Below are positions 8,516 through 17,773 of a stretch of DNA of 64,000 nt, piece by piece. Position 1 is the first letter of the stretch. Each line of letters starts with the position of its first letter. This DNA is from Cryobacterium sp. Y29 (GTDB taxonomy: Bacteria; Actinomycetota; Actinomycetes; Actinomycetales; Microbacteriaceae), in NCBI RefSeq assembly GCF_002929825.1, contig NZ_PJJN01000033.1, positions 176,229-240,228 of the forward strand. Reading direction: 5' to 3'. The notes beneath the pieces are model-generated. The model made no database searches. It was not told the DNA's origin and saw only the letters and a program-made list of their open reading frames with translations. The position numbers and the translations under genes are program-made.

Positions 8516-9274
8516 ATGCACGGTGAATTGGCGTACAGCACCTGGCCAGCGCTGTCGCCTACCCCAGTCGTGCTCGTGCCCCTCGGGTCGACGGAGCAGC
8601 ACGGACCACACCTGCCGTTCTCCACCGACACCATAATCGCCTCGGCGGTGGCACAGCGAGTCGCCACTGATCTGGCCATCAGGGGGCATTGCGTCGTCGT
8701 CGCCCCCGCCCTGCCGTACGGGGCGAGCGGTGAGCATCAGAATTTTCCGGGAACCGTGTCGATCGGCACCGAAGCCCTCACGATGGTCATTGTCGAGCTG
8801 GTGCGCTCCCTGTCGACCTGGGCTGGTCGCATTGTGCTCGTCAACGGCCATGGCGGAAACCTTGCTGCGCTCACCGCATCCGTTTCCCTGCTCCGGGGTG
8901 AGGGGCACGCTGTCGCCTGGGCTCCGTGCACGGTTGCCCGGGGAGATGCCCATGCCGGACTCACCGAGACATCGATTCTGCTGCATCTCGACGCCAAGTT
9001 GGTCGACCTGGCATCGGTGGTGCCTGGCGCGACGACGCCGATGGCTGCCCTTTTGGGCCGGCTCAAGTTGGAGGGCGTGCGGGCGGTATCGCCGACCGGA
9101 ATTCTGGGCGACCCGACCGGAGCCACCGCCACGACCGGCGCTGCGTTCATGTCCGAGATGTGCGAGGGTGTGCAGCGCCGGATCCTCGACGAGTCCATCG
9201 ACCCGCGCGGATGCCTCCGCGACCTCGCTCGGAGCACAGCACCGGCACCGGACGCTAGGGAAGATAGACCATGA
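8516..9274 (+). CDS. mftE: Mycofactocin precursor peptidase MftE
   Basis: 252 residues, ATG with GAGGGGG upstream. A creatininase-family metalloprotein: metal ligands are visible as Glu27 and His29 in STEQHGPHLP, Asp38 in FSTDT, His in NGHGGN, and Glu in HAGLTETS. MftE cleaves the modified MftA peptide just before the crosslinked Val-Tyr, releasing AHDP. It ends in ATGA, overlapping the mftF start by 4 bp, so MftE and MftF are made together. Confidence 0.92.
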   Translation: MHGELAYSTWPALSPTPVVLVPLGSTEQHGPHLPFSTDTIIASAVAQRVATDLAIRGHCVVVAPALPYGASGEHQNFPGTVSIGTEALTMVIVELVRSLSTWAGRIVLVNGHGGNLAALTASVSLLRGEGHAVAWAPCTVARGDAHAGLTETSILLHLDAKLVDLASVVPGATTPMAALLGRLKLEGVRAVSPTGILGDPTGATATTGAAFMSEMCEGVQRRILDESIDPRGCLRDLARSTAPAPDAREDRP

Positions 9275-10680
9275 AGCCGCCCGCTGCTGTGCTCCCACCC
9301 GGTTTCACGGTCGAGCTCAATCGCACGGTCACGGTCCGTGACCAGGGCCGATCCTTGGTCGGAGGTTCCCCGACCCGCGCAATCTATCTCTCCCGGGCCG
9401 CCGCCAGCATGTTCGCCGGGCGCCGCTTGGCCGTCGACGGTGCCGGCTCGGGCGCCCTCGTGGACAAGCTGCTCGAAATTGGTATGGCCGATCCGGTACT
9501 CGACACGCTTCCGGCAGCGGATGAGAGCGACGTCACCTACGTGATTCCAACCTACGGCCGGCCGCAATCCCTCGACCGCCTTCTCACGAGTATCGGGCCC
9601 CACAAATCAGTCATCGTGGTCGATGATGCTTCGCCCGATCCCCGTGAGGCGAAACGGATCGCCGCCGCCGCCGGAGCCCGTTTCATCGGCCTGCCCGAGA
9701 ACCTGGGTCCGGCTGGGGCCCGCAATGCTGGGCTGCGATTGGTGCACACGACCTACGTGGCATTCGTCGACAACGACATGGTCGTCACCGACGGGGCTGT
9801 CGCAACATTGCTCCGGCACTTCGTTGATCCGAGGGTTGCTCTCGTCGCCCCGCGAGTGATCGGGCTCCAGCTGTCGACCCGAGTCAACTGGATCTCTCGT
9901 TACGAGGACGCGCGGTCATCGCTCGACCTCGGACCGACTCCCGCCACGGTGCGGCCGCGCGCGCGGGTGTCGTGGGTGTCAACGGCTTTCGTCGTGGCCC
10001 GGGTCGAAGCCCTCGGTGCCGGGTTCAGCGACGGTATGCGAGTCGGCGAAGACGTCGACCTCGTGTGGACACTCGTCGAACGGGGGTGGAGGGTGCGCTA
10101 CGAACCGGCCGCGACGAGCGCCCACGAACACCGAGTCACGTTGTCTGACTGGGCCAAACGCAAAGCGTTCTACGGCACGGGCGGCCATGCATTGGCACTC
10201 CGACATCCGGGCAACATCGCCCCGGCGATCCTCGCGCCCTGGAGCGTCAGCGTCATGGTGGCGTTGCTCGCCCAGCGGGTTTGGTCGGTTCCCCTCGCCC
10301 TCGCCATTTCAGCCGTTGCCGCCGTGCGCATCTCGCGCAAGCTATCCCGCCACGAGCATCCGCTGCGTATCGGTATCGAGCTGACGTCCACCGGCGTTGC
10401 CGCATCGGTTTCGCAGACGATGGCCCTGCTCACGCGGCACTGGTGGCCACTCGCGGTGCTCGGCAGCATCGTCTCCCGACGGGTACGCCGGGCAACGATC
10501 GCCGCCGCCATTCTCGACGTCGTCCTTGACTACCGCCGCACGAAACCGCAACTCGACGTCGTGCGCTTCGGGATCGCACGCCGAGCCGACGACCTCGCCT
10601 ACGGGGCAGGCCTCTGGCTCGGCGCGCTCCGCGGGCGCTCGACGGCGGCGCTTCGCCCCGACATTCGCGGGCGTCGCTAG
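9271..10680 (+). CDS. mftF: Mycofactocin glycosyltransferase MftF
   Basis: 469 residues. A GT-A (family 2-like) domain spans about residues 85-300: YVIPTYGRP at its start, VVDDASPD as the nucleotide-binding motif, and AFVDNDMVV as the DxD-type metal site. The ca. 80-residue N-terminal extension and the hydrophobic C-terminal segments (about residues 310-400) are usual for MftF. It adds a beta-1,4-linked oligoglucose chain to premycofactocin, giving mature mycofactocins. It is translationally coupled to mftE and is the last gene of the biosynthetic run. Confidence 0.92.
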   Translation: MKPPAAVLPPGFTVELNRTVTVRDQGRSLVGGSPTRAIYLSRAAASMFAGRRLAVDGAGSGALVDKLLEIGMADPVLDTLPAADESDVTYVIPTYGRPQSLDRLLTSIGPHKSVIVVDDASPDPREAKRIAAAAGARFIGLPENLGPAGARNAGLRLVHTTYVAFVDNDMVVTDGAVATLLRHFVDPRVALVAPRVIGLQLSTRVNWISRYEDARSSLDLGPTPATVRPRARVSWVSTAFVVARVEALGAGFSDGMRVGEDVDLVWTLVERGWRVRYEPAATSAHEHRVTLSDWAKRKAFYGTGGHALALRHPGNIAPAILAPWSVSVMVALLAQRVWSVPLALAISAVAAVRISRKLSRHEHPLRIGIELTSTGVAASVSQTMALLTRHWWPLAVLGSIVSRRVRRATIAAAILDVVLDYRRTKPQLDVVRFGIARRADDLAYGAGLWLGALRGRSTAALRPDIRGRR

Positions 10681-10778
10681 TTCTCCGATCCAGCAGGGGA
10701 GCAGCATCACCGCACGAGCCACCGGCACGTGCACACAGCGCTATCCCAACGGGCGTCCACCCCTCCTAAACTGAGGGC

Positions 10779-11519
10779 ATGCGCACTGCCGGAGTGGATC
10801 TCGCCGCCGAGCCCAAAGGCACCGCCCTGGCCGTCATCGACTGGGCCGACAGCCGAGCATCACTGTGTGAGCTCCAGCTCGGCGTCGCTGACAACATCAT
10901 CGCCCGCACAGCGGGCACTGTTGAGAAACTCGGCATCGACTGCGCGTTCGGTTGGCCGGACGAGTTCGTGCACTTTGTGGTCGCGCACTCCAGCGGCGAC
11001 CCGAGCCGGCCCGGAGTCGACGGCGGAATGGACTGGCGCCGCACTCTGGCCTACCGCGAGACCGATCGTGACGTACGAAAAAGAACCGGACGATGGCCGC
11101 TCAGCGTGTCCACCGACCGGCTCGGACTCACCGCCATGCGGTGCGCCGGGCTGCTGGCCAGAATCTCCGAGACCGGCATCATCGTCGACAGGTCGGGTTC
11201 TGGAGTCGTCGCAGAAATCTACCCGGGAGCATCGCTACGACTGTGGGGCTTCTCCACAACGGGGTACCGAACGGAGCCCACCATCCGAAAGCAGCTTCTC
11301 CAACACATTCAGGATGTCGCGCCCTGGCTCGATCTCGGTCCGTTCGCGCCACAGATGATCATTTCAGCGGATGCCTTCGACGCCGTGGTCGCCGCACTCG
11401 CCGCCCGCAGCGCCGCCCTGGGATTCTACGAGCCGCCTGAACCATCCATGCGTGATCGTGCCCGGCGGGAAGGCTGGATCTTGCTCCCGTCCGGCGCTCT
11501 CGCCGATCTACTCCGGTAA
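10779..11519 (+). CDS. DUF429 domain protein
   Basis: 246 residues. The N-terminal RTAGVDLAAEPKGTALAVIDW and the IDCAFGWPDEF motif mark the DUF429 family, which has an RNase H-like fold and is a predicted nuclease of unknown role. A -10-like TAAACT at 10767-10772 lies exactly 6 bp before the ATG, so the mRNA is probably leaderless. It lies 98 bp after mftF but has its own start signal, so I do not count it as part of the mycofactocin locus. Confidence 0.75.
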   Translation: MRTAGVDLAAEPKGTALAVIDWADSRASLCELQLGVADNIIARTAGTVEKLGIDCAFGWPDEFVHFVVAHSSGDPSRPGVDGGMDWRRTLAYRETDRDVRKRTGRWPLSVSTDRLGLTAMRCAGLLARISETGIIVDRSGSGVVAEIYPGASLRLWGFSTTGYRTEPTIRKQLLQHIQDVAPWLDLGPFAPQMIISADAFDAVVAALAARSAALGFYEPPEPSMRDRARREGWILLPSGALADLLR

Positions 11520-11655
11520 TCGACAGAGTGTTTCTCAGTTCTCCCACCCTGCTGCGCTGTCGTTTACGGCTCATAATCTGATCCGCTCACTCCGGGACCA
11601 CGGCACGGATGCCGCGATCCCGGGGTATTTGAGGGTTCGCCGCTGGGGCTGGAGA

Positions 11656-13200
11656 TCAGCTGACTTGCGGAAACCCGAGGTTGATCTCACTCGTCGTTGG
11701 GTCGGGCCAACGAGTGGTCACCACCTTGTTACGGGTGTAGAAACGAATACTGTCCGGCCCATACATGTGGGTATCACCGAACAGTGATGACTTCCAGCCG
11801 CCGAAGGAGAACGACCCAACCGGCACCGGTATGGGCAGGTTGACCCCGACCATTCCGGCCTCAATCTCAAATTCGAATTGCCGCGCGGCGCCGCCGTCAC
11901 GCGTGAAAATGGCTGCCCCGTTGCCGAACTCGTTCGCGTTGGTCAACTGAATGGCATCTTCAAAGGTATCCACGCGAACGACTGACAGTACGGGGCCGAA
12001 GATCTCGTCGTCGTATACCTTCATGCCTGGCTTCACGTGGTCGATCAGGCTGACGCCGATGAAGAAGCCATCTGTATCAAACTGGTGCTGGCGACCGTCC
12101 ACAACAACGGTGGCACCTTCATCCGCTGCTCCGGCAACATACGAGGCAACCTTGTCGCGGTGCGCAGCGGTGATCAGCGGGCCCATCTCTGAAGCAGCAT
12201 CCGTCCCAGCGCCGATCGTCAGTCCGGCCATCCGCTGCTTGATGGCATCGACGAGTTCATCAGCAATACCGCCAACGGCCACGAGCACACTGACCGCCAT
12301 GCAGCGCTCCCCCGCTGAGCCGTACGCCGCCGACACGGCCGCATCTGCAGCCATGTTCAGATCGGCATCCGGGAGTACCACCATGTGGTTCTTAGCGCCG
12401 CCCAGCGCCTGCACGCGCTTGCCGTTTTCGGCGGCCCGCTTATAGATGGACTTGGCAACAGGCGTGGATCCGACGAAGCTGATGGCCTTCACCTGCGGGT
12501 GTTCCAACAGTGCATCCACGGCTTCTTTGTCGCCCTGGATAACGTTCAGCACGCCGTCGGGGAGCCCTGCCTCGGAGAAAATCTCGGCAATGAAAATGGC
12601 CGTAGATGGGTCTTTCTCGCTGGGCTTGAGCAGAACGGTGTTGCCACAGGCCAGCGCACTGCCGATCATCCAGAGCGGCACCATGGCCGGAAAATTGAAC
12701 GGAGTAACGCAGGCCACTACGCCAACCGGCTGGCGCACCGAGTGAACATCGACGCCGGTCGATACCTGCTCTGAGTGCTCCCCCTTGAGCATGTGGGAGA
12801 GTCCGGTGGCGAACTCGATATTCTCCAGGCCCCGGGTAATCTCGCCCTCCGCATCAGAGAGTACCTTGCCGTGTTCGCTAGTGAGAATGGCCGCCAGCTC
12901 CGACTTGCGCTCGCTGAGGAGCTCTCGAACCTTGAAAAAGATGTTGGTGCGTTTGGCCAGGCTGGTGGCCCGCCACCCCGGCAGCGCCGCACTGGCGGCC
13001 TCGATAGCTTCCTCGACCCGGGATGTTGAAGCCAAAGCGACCTCTTTGTTTTGCTCTCCGGTGGCGGGATTGTATACGGGGGCGAAACGCTCGGCGTCGG
13101 TGATCTTTCGACCATTGATGTAATGCGGAATTCGCTGCATGGGAGTGCTCTCTGTAGCTGCGGGACGCGGGTCAGTGGATGAGGTCACGACCGTTGTCAT
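11656..13200 (-). CDS. mmsA: CoA-acylating methylmalonate-semialdehyde dehydrogenase
   Basis: 514 residues of the aldehyde dehydrogenase superfamily. Visible are VACVTPFNFPAMVP (cofactor contact), the catalytic Cys in AYGSAGERCMAVSV, and DEIFGPVLSVVR. It converts methylmalonate (and malonate) semialdehyde plus CoA to propionyl- (or acetyl-) CoA in valine and inositol breakdown. Its ATG overlaps the mmsB stop by 1 bp (TGATG), which supports the long N-terminus; an internal ATG 20 codons later is possible. It is the second gene of the mmsB-mmsA operon. Confidence 0.9.
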   Translation of the reverse strand: MTTVVTSSTDPRPAATESTPMQRIPHYINGRKITDAERFAPVYNPATGEQNKEVALASTSRVEEAIEAASAALPGWRATSLAKRTNIFFKVRELLSERKSELAAILTSEHGKVLSDAEGEITRGLENIEFATGLSHMLKGEHSEQVSTGVDVHSVRQPVGVVACVTPFNFPAMVPLWMIGSALACGNTVLLKPSEKDPSTAIFIAEIFSEAGLPDGVLNVIQGDKEAVDALLEHPQVKAISFVGSTPVAKSIYKRAAENGKRVQALGGAKNHMVVLPDADLNMAADAAVSAAYGSAGERCMAVSVLVAVGGIADELVDAIKQRMAGLTIGAGTDAASEMGPLITAAHRDKVASYVAGAADEGATVVVDGRQHQFDTDGFFIGVSLIDHVKPGMKVYDDEIFGPVLSVVRVDTFEDAIQLTNANEFGNGAAIFTRDGGAARQFEFEIEAGMVGVNLPIPVPVGSFSFGGWKSSLFGDTHMYGPDSIRFYTRNKVVTTRWPDPTTSEINLGFPQVS

Positions 13201-14144
13201 CAGCTGACCTGCGCTTGGGCTAGCGCCGGAATCTGTTCCGGTTCGGGGTCAGGAGCCAGGGTTCCATCGACGAGCTTGACGATTATGGAGCAGTCTTTAC
13301 CGCCCTGTTCAGCATCCAGAACGCGCTGGAACAATTGCTGCACATGCGCCCCAATCTCCAGTGGTGTATTCGTTGCCCGCGCGGCGGCGATAGCCAAGCC
13401 GATATCTTTATTGGCCAACTCCGTCGTGAACGTCGGTGCAAAAGCAGTGTTAGCAGCGGAGGATGCCACGACTCCGGCAATCGGATACCAGGTGCGCAGG
13501 GCCCAACTGTCACCGGAGGAAACCGACGCGATGTCCCAGAACACCTGCTTGTCAAGACCGAGACGATCGGCCAGAACGGCACCTTCAGCGGCCCCCGCGA
13601 GATTGATGAACAGCATGAGATTGTTGCAGATCTTCGCGGCCTGGCCTGTGGTCGCACCGCCGGTCGGAATGATGTTGGCAGACATCGACTCGATGAACGT
13701 GCTGGCATCAGAGACGGCGTCGGGTTCCCCGCCGATCATGAACGTCAATGTTCCAGCCTGAGCACCGCTGATCCCGCCGGAAACGGGAGCGTCAACAAAG
13801 CGGAATCCAGCCTCGGCTGCCGCATCGTGAAGCCTCTGCGCGGATTCGACGTCAATGGTGGAGGAATCGACAAGAAGGGTACCGGGACTCACCGAGGCCA
13901 GCACGCCGCCTTCACCCAGATACACGGCAATGGCGTGCTCACCTTTGGGCAGCATGGTGAAGACGACCTCGGCGCCGGAGACAGCATCCGCGATGCTGCT
14001 TGCCGGTGTGAGGCCATTGGCCGCCGCGGTCGCGAGCGCCTGCGGATTCAGGTCGAAGCCGCGCACTTCATGCCCGGCCTTCACCAGGTTTGCCGTCATT
14101 GGGCCACCCATATTGCCCAGACCGATCCATCCAATTGCAGCCAT
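13200..14144 (-). CDS. mmsB: 3-hydroxyisobutyrate dehydrogenase
   Basis: 314 residues from the ATG at 14144, which has AAAGGAG 7 bp upstream. The TTG at 14150 is too close to that site. The N-terminus has the NAD Rossmann motif GWIGLGNMGGPM, then VDAPVSGGISGAQAGTLTFM (substrate binding), with the catalytic Lys in GQAAKICNN. It oxidises 3-hydroxyisobutyrate to methylmalonate semialdehyde, the substrate of the next gene, mmsA. It is divergent from a LysR regulator across 155 bp containing two perfect inverted repeats. Confidence 0.92.
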   Translation of the reverse strand: MAAIGWIGLGNMGGPMTANLVKAGHEVRGFDLNPQALATAAANGLTPASSIADAVSGAEVVFTMLPKGEHAIAVYLGEGGVLASVSPGTLLVDSSTIDVESAQRLHDAAAEAGFRFVDAPVSGGISGAQAGTLTFMIGGEPDAVSDASTFIESMSANIIPTGGATTGQAAKICNNLMLFINLAGAAEGAVLADRLGLDKQVFWDIASVSSGDSWALRTWYPIAGVVASSAANTAFAPTFTTELANKDIGLAIAAARATNTPLEIGAHVQQLFQRVLDAEQGGKDCSIIVKLVDGTLAPDPEPEQIPALAQAQVS

Positions 14145-14201
14145 TCGCAAGCTCCTTTGCTCTTTTCCAGCGAGAACGCACTTTATTTATAACTACCCTG
14201 A

Positions 14202-14216
14202 CACCGTGTTACGGTG
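14202..14216. promoter_or_regulatory. Inverted repeat in the mmsB-lysR intergenic region
   Basis: CACCGT-GTT-ACGGTG is a perfect repeat with 6-bp arms and a 3-bp spacer. It lies just upstream of an AT-rich TATAAATAAAGT segment that could be the mmsB -10 region. A binding site for the divergent LysR-type regulator is the simplest reading, which is inference. Confidence 0.5.
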
Positions 14217-14244
14217 CAATCAAGATAAAAAAATACAGAGACCC

Positions 14245-14260
14245 TGTGCATTCATGCACA
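14245..14260. promoter_or_regulatory. 16-bp palindrome upstream of the LysR gene
   Basis: TGTGCAT-TC-ATGCACA is a perfect inverted repeat with 7-bp arms, 40 bp before the LysR start. It probably lies in the regulator's promoter or leader and may serve autoregulation. No experimental support can be given. Confidence 0.45.
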
Positions 14261-14299
14261 AATACGCTGATGTACCCATTGGCAGAAGGCCGGCGCGTG

Positions 14300-15208
14300 A
14301 TGGTTGATTTCAAGCGGTTCCCGAGCCCGGATGACCTGCTCATCCTGCTCACCGTGGCGCGCCTGGGGCGATTCACCGCCGTGGCCGAGGCGCTGGAAAC
14401 CACCCACACCACCATTTCCCGCCGGATTCTGGCGCTGGATAAGCGGCTGGGTGGGCGTACCCTCGAGCGAAGCCCGCACGGATGGGAACTCACGGAGCTC
14501 GGAAACCAGGCAGTCCGTGCAGCTGAGATCATCGAGACCAGCCTGGGCGCTCTCACTTCAACACTGGCGCATGACGCGGATCCGCTTTTCGGACTCGTAC
14601 GCATCAGCACGCCCGACGGCTTCGGCGCAGCTTTTGTCACCCCCGCCTTGGTCAAGCTTCAACAGAAACATCCCAAGCTGAATGTAGAGATGCTCAGCGC
14701 GACGAGAAAGATCAACCAGAACCGCTCCGGCGTCGACCTGGAAGTCGTGGTCGGCCCAATCGACTCGAGTAGAGCACAGACGATCTTTCTGACGAACTAT
14801 TTCATCCGACTGTATGCCAGCCCCGAATACCTCGCCACGAAAGGAACTCCACAGACTATTGATGACATCAAGGACCACAACTTTGTGTCCTACGTCGAGT
14901 CATCCCTCCAGGTCGCCGAGCTGGGGCATCGCTCGTCACAGTTACCAAATCCAGCCGCGATCTTTCAATCCACCAGTATTTTCGCCCAGGTCGAAGCCGT
15001 GCGACGCCACAGCGGCATCGGGTTGCTTCCGTCTTTCATGGTGTGGGGGCAGCCGGGTTTTGTCCCCGTGCTACCGGATTCTTTTCACCGAGAGCTGCCT
15101 ATTTGGGCTGCCGCCCGCGCCGAGTCTCTTCGATCCATGGCCGTGAAGGCAGCAATTGAGGCCATCCAGCAGGAGGTCTCCGAGCGCCGGAACGAACTGG
15201 CGGCCTAA
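14300..15208 (+). CDS. LysR-family transcriptional regulator
   Basis: 302 residues from ATG 14300 (AGAAGG about 10 bp upstream; longer in-frame starts lack any site). The N-terminal winged HTH (DLLILLTVARLGRFTAVAEALETTHTTISRRILALDKRLG) is classic LysR, followed by the two-lobed effector-binding domain. It is divergent from mmsB-mmsA and followed by a convergent transporter gene, so it probably controls valine or related branched-chain acid catabolism. The inducer is unknown. Confidence 0.85.
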   Translation: MVDFKRFPSPDDLLILLTVARLGRFTAVAEALETTHTTISRRILALDKRLGGRTLERSPHGWELTELGNQAVRAAEIIETSLGALTSTLAHDADPLFGLVRISTPDGFGAAFVTPALVKLQQKHPKLNVEMLSATRKINQNRSGVDLEVVVGPIDSSRAQTIFLTNYFIRLYASPEYLATKGTPQTIDDIKDHNFVSYVESSLQVAELGHRSSQLPNPAAIFQSTSIFAQVEAVRRHSGIGLLPSFMVWGQPGFVPVLPDSFHRELPIWAAARAESLRSMAVKAAIEAIQQEVSERRNELAA

Positions 15209-15300
15209 CTGGTACGGCGGCCCCACCCGGCCTGTGGTTTTACAGATCTACCTGCAGCAGATCAGTTTGTCCGCAACTCCGGGCCCGTCTATCTGACGCT

Positions 15301-16683
15301 TTATCGTGCATCGGTGCGTTCGCGCAGTGCCGCCGTTTTTTCTACGTCGGCTGCATCGACATCGTGAAGCGAGGTTCCTCTCGTTTCTTTCATGGACACC
15401 ACAGCGACCACCGTCACCGCACAGGCGACCAACAGATAAACGGCAATCGGCACCGATGACCCGGTGCCCCTCAGCAAAGCGGTGGCGATAATCGGGGCGA
15501 GCGAACCAGCCACGATCGACGTGACCTGGTACCCGAGTGAAACACCGGAATACCGCATTCGGGTGGGAAACATTTCCGACATGATTGAGGGTTGTCCGGC
15601 GTACATCAGTGCGTGGAACACAAGGCCGATCGTGACGGCGATCATAATGATCAGTTCATCCGCGGTCTCCATCATGGGGAAGGCAAAGAATCCCCAGGTC
15701 GAGCCCAACACCGCGCCCGTCAAGTAAACGGGTTTCCGGCCAACCGCGTCGGAGAGTTTTCCGACCAGCGGAATAAGACAGAACTCGATTGCATGCGCGA
15801 TGAGCATCAGCAACAAGATCTTGGCTGTGTCCATTTTGACCACCACCACCAGGTACGTGATCGAGAAGGTGACGACGAGGTAATACAGCACGTTTTCTGC
15901 AAATCGCAGTCCCATGGCGGTGAAGACACCGCGCGGGTAACGTCGAAATACTTCAATGGCGCCGTAGCCCGGCGTGGGTGCAGCTTCAGCCTTCAGACGT
16001 GATTCTTCGAAGATCGGGGCATCCTGAACCTTCGTGCGAATGTAGTACCCGACAATGACGATTACCGCTGAGAGCCAAAATGCGACCCGCCAGCCCCAAC
16101 TGAGGAATGCTTCCTCGGGCAGGGTCGCAGACAGCCCCAGGAGAACGACGGTGGCCAGCAAGTTTCCTCCCGGAACGGCTGCCTGCGGCCAGCTGGCCCA
16201 GAACCCACGGGATTTGTTGGGACTGTGCTCGGCTACCAGCAATACGGCGCCACCCCATTCGCCGCCAACCGCAAAGCCCTGAGCGAATCGCAAGAACACC
16301 AAAAGCGCCGGCGCCCAATAGCCAACTTGATCAAACGTTGGCAAACATCCCATTAGGAATGAGGATACGCCGACCAAAACAATGGCAACCTGGAGCAATC
16401 GCTTGCGCCCAAACTTGTCACCAAAGTGGCCAAAGACGATTCCGCCGATTGGACGTGCGAGAAAGCCGACGGCGTAGGTCAGAAAGGCCGCGAGGATACC
16501 GTCAAGTTGCGAGCCGGCATTGGGAAAGAACACTTGGCCAAACACCAAAGTCGCCAGCGAGCCATACAGAAAGAACTCATACCATTCAACGATGGTGCCG
16601 GCCATTGAGGCCGCCACCACTTTCTTCAATCCTGTCGGTTTTTTCTCTGTACCACTCTGGCTTGTGGGAACTTGCGTGCTCAA
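15301..16683 (-). CDS. MFS metabolite:H+ symporter (MHS family)
   Basis: 460 residues with about 12 membrane segments. SMAGTIVEWYEFFLYG at the start of TM1 and GHFGDKFGRKRLL between TM2 and TM3 are signatures of the ShiA/ProP/KgtP branch. I choose the TTG at 16683, because a perfect AAGGAG lies 6 bp upstream of it. The frame extends to 16734, but that start has no ribosome site. It is a likely carboxylate or osmolyte importer. It is convergent with the LysR gene and near mms genes, so a substrate of that pathway is plausible but unproven. Confidence 0.82.
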   Translation of the reverse strand: MSTQVPTSQSGTEKKPTGLKKVVAASMAGTIVEWYEFFLYGSLATLVFGQVFFPNAGSQLDGILAAFLTYAVGFLARPIGGIVFGHFGDKFGRKRLLQVAIVLVGVSSFLMGCLPTFDQVGYWAPALLVFLRFAQGFAVGGEWGGAVLLVAEHSPNKSRGFWASWPQAAVPGGNLLATVVLLGLSATLPEEAFLSWGWRVAFWLSAVIVIVGYYIRTKVQDAPIFEESRLKAEAAPTPGYGAIEVFRRYPRGVFTAMGLRFAENVLYYLVVTFSITYLVVVVKMDTAKILLLMLIAHAIEFCLIPLVGKLSDAVGRKPVYLTGAVLGSTWGFFAFPMMETADELIIMIAVTIGLVFHALMYAGQPSIMSEMFPTRMRYSGVSLGYQVTSIVAGSLAPIIATALLRGTGSSVPIAVYLLVACAVTVVAVVSMKETRGTSLHDVDAADVEKTAALRERTDAR

Positions 16684-16815
16684 TTCAATCTCCTTCGGTG
16701 TCAACTCTGACACTGCGTGGAATAGCGCATCCAACTTTATAAATGCGACGACAAAACCATCACTTGAACCATTGAAAGTATTGCCGTGCCGTCGACATCA
16801 CACAACGTCGATTCA

Positions 16816-16832
16816 TGCAGAGACCATCTGCA
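16816..16832. promoter_or_regulatory. Inverted repeat upstream of the MHS transporter
   Basis: TGCAGA-GACCA-TCTGCA is a perfect 6-bp-arm repeat of 17 bp, about 130 bp upstream of the transporter start. The spacing resembles LysR-type sites. The 313-bp gap 16684-16996 holds no other recognisable feature. Confidence 0.35.
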
Positions 16833-16996
16833 CCAATGCACAGGGCTGCTAGCTGAATGTTGCGAGAGGTCAAGCGGGAGGCCACTGACACAACGTCGCC
16901 CACCGACGAGTAGCACCGCCCTTCCTCCGGCGGCGGTGCCAGCTGTGATCCCGAGCCGTGCAAGGGCAGCCGCTCACGCGCTTGAATCATTCGGTC

Positions 16997-17233
16997 ATGG
17001 CCGTCATCTACGTCATCACCGCTGCGATTCTCGCCCTTGTCATCATCGTCGCTAGCAGCGTCATCATCGCCGCAGGCCTGTCAACTGCCGTTCCTGGTGC
17101 CACCGCCACAATCGATGCCATGCCCGGCCTCATCATTGCGGGCATCGGATGCGCGCTCATCCTGCTCGCCACGCTGGTTCCGACCTTGGTCGGTCTGAGA
17201 AGAGACGTCATGCGCACCCTCAGCTCCGAATAA
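16997..17233 (+). CDS. Small two-helix membrane protein, unknown
   Basis: 78 residues from ATG 16997 (a GTG at 16958 would add 13 residues). It consists of two long hydrophobic segments (about residues 2-26 and 38-62) and a short basic tail. No ribosome site is evident at either start. Not recognised. It stands alone between the transporter and a region of gene remnants, so it may be a minor gene or a remnant. Confidence 0.4.
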   Translation: MAVIYVITAAILALVIIVASSVIIAAGLSTAVPGATATIDAMPGLIIAGIGCALILLATLVPTLVGLRRDVMRTLSSE

Positions 17234-17341
17234 AACCCCGGCACTCGTCGGGCCTCAACCGTGCGTATTTGCTCAACCGGATCGGCAATGTCCATCGTGA
17301 CCGTGCGCCCAATGATGCCGTCATGAGGGTTCGCTCTCTAG

Positions 17342-17770
17342 CTAGAGGCGTTGGACCAGCGACGAGGCGAGAAACGCCGAGCCGACGATCGCCAGCACGG
17401 CTCGAGTCGTATTTGCACGACTCCAACCTGCGTCGAAAGATCGCCACGCGTCAGCGACGTCCCCCTCGGATGGCCTGATCCGGGCCAGCGCGTTGTTCCG
17501 CGGCACGTTGAACAACATTGTCGTGGCGAAGGACGCCACTGTCAGGCCTGCGCCGATGACGCGAACGGGGACCATTCCGGCGCTAGCGTCCTGAAGCAGA
17601 GCGGTGACGGCTGCCGCGCACGCGGCCCGGGCGCCCCCGAAGAAGACGATCATGAATGGGGCACGGACGGCATTTTCGTTGACCCGTTGCATTACGGCCA
17701 CGGCCTCCGGGGCGGAACGCAGTCGCAGGGCCGGAGACACGATTGTGGCGAACGTAAAGTAGACCCCCCT
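17342..17770 (-). pseudogene. DUF1772 membrane protein, 5'-truncated
   Basis: From the stop at 17342 the minus-strand frame encodes about 140 residues that fit DUF1772 (anthrone oxygenase-like small membrane proteins): GVYFTFATIVSPAL, then PFMIVFFGG, MLFNVPRNNALA, and a C-terminal W-R-A-NTTRAVLA stretch with a final membrane helix. The similarity stops near 17768, and upstream the frame runs antisense through an AraC fragment. The first 10-20 residues and the start are therefore missing. It faces away from the AraC remnant, as expected for a divergent regulator-target pair that lost its middle. Confidence 0.6.
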
Positions 17771-17773
17771 CCG

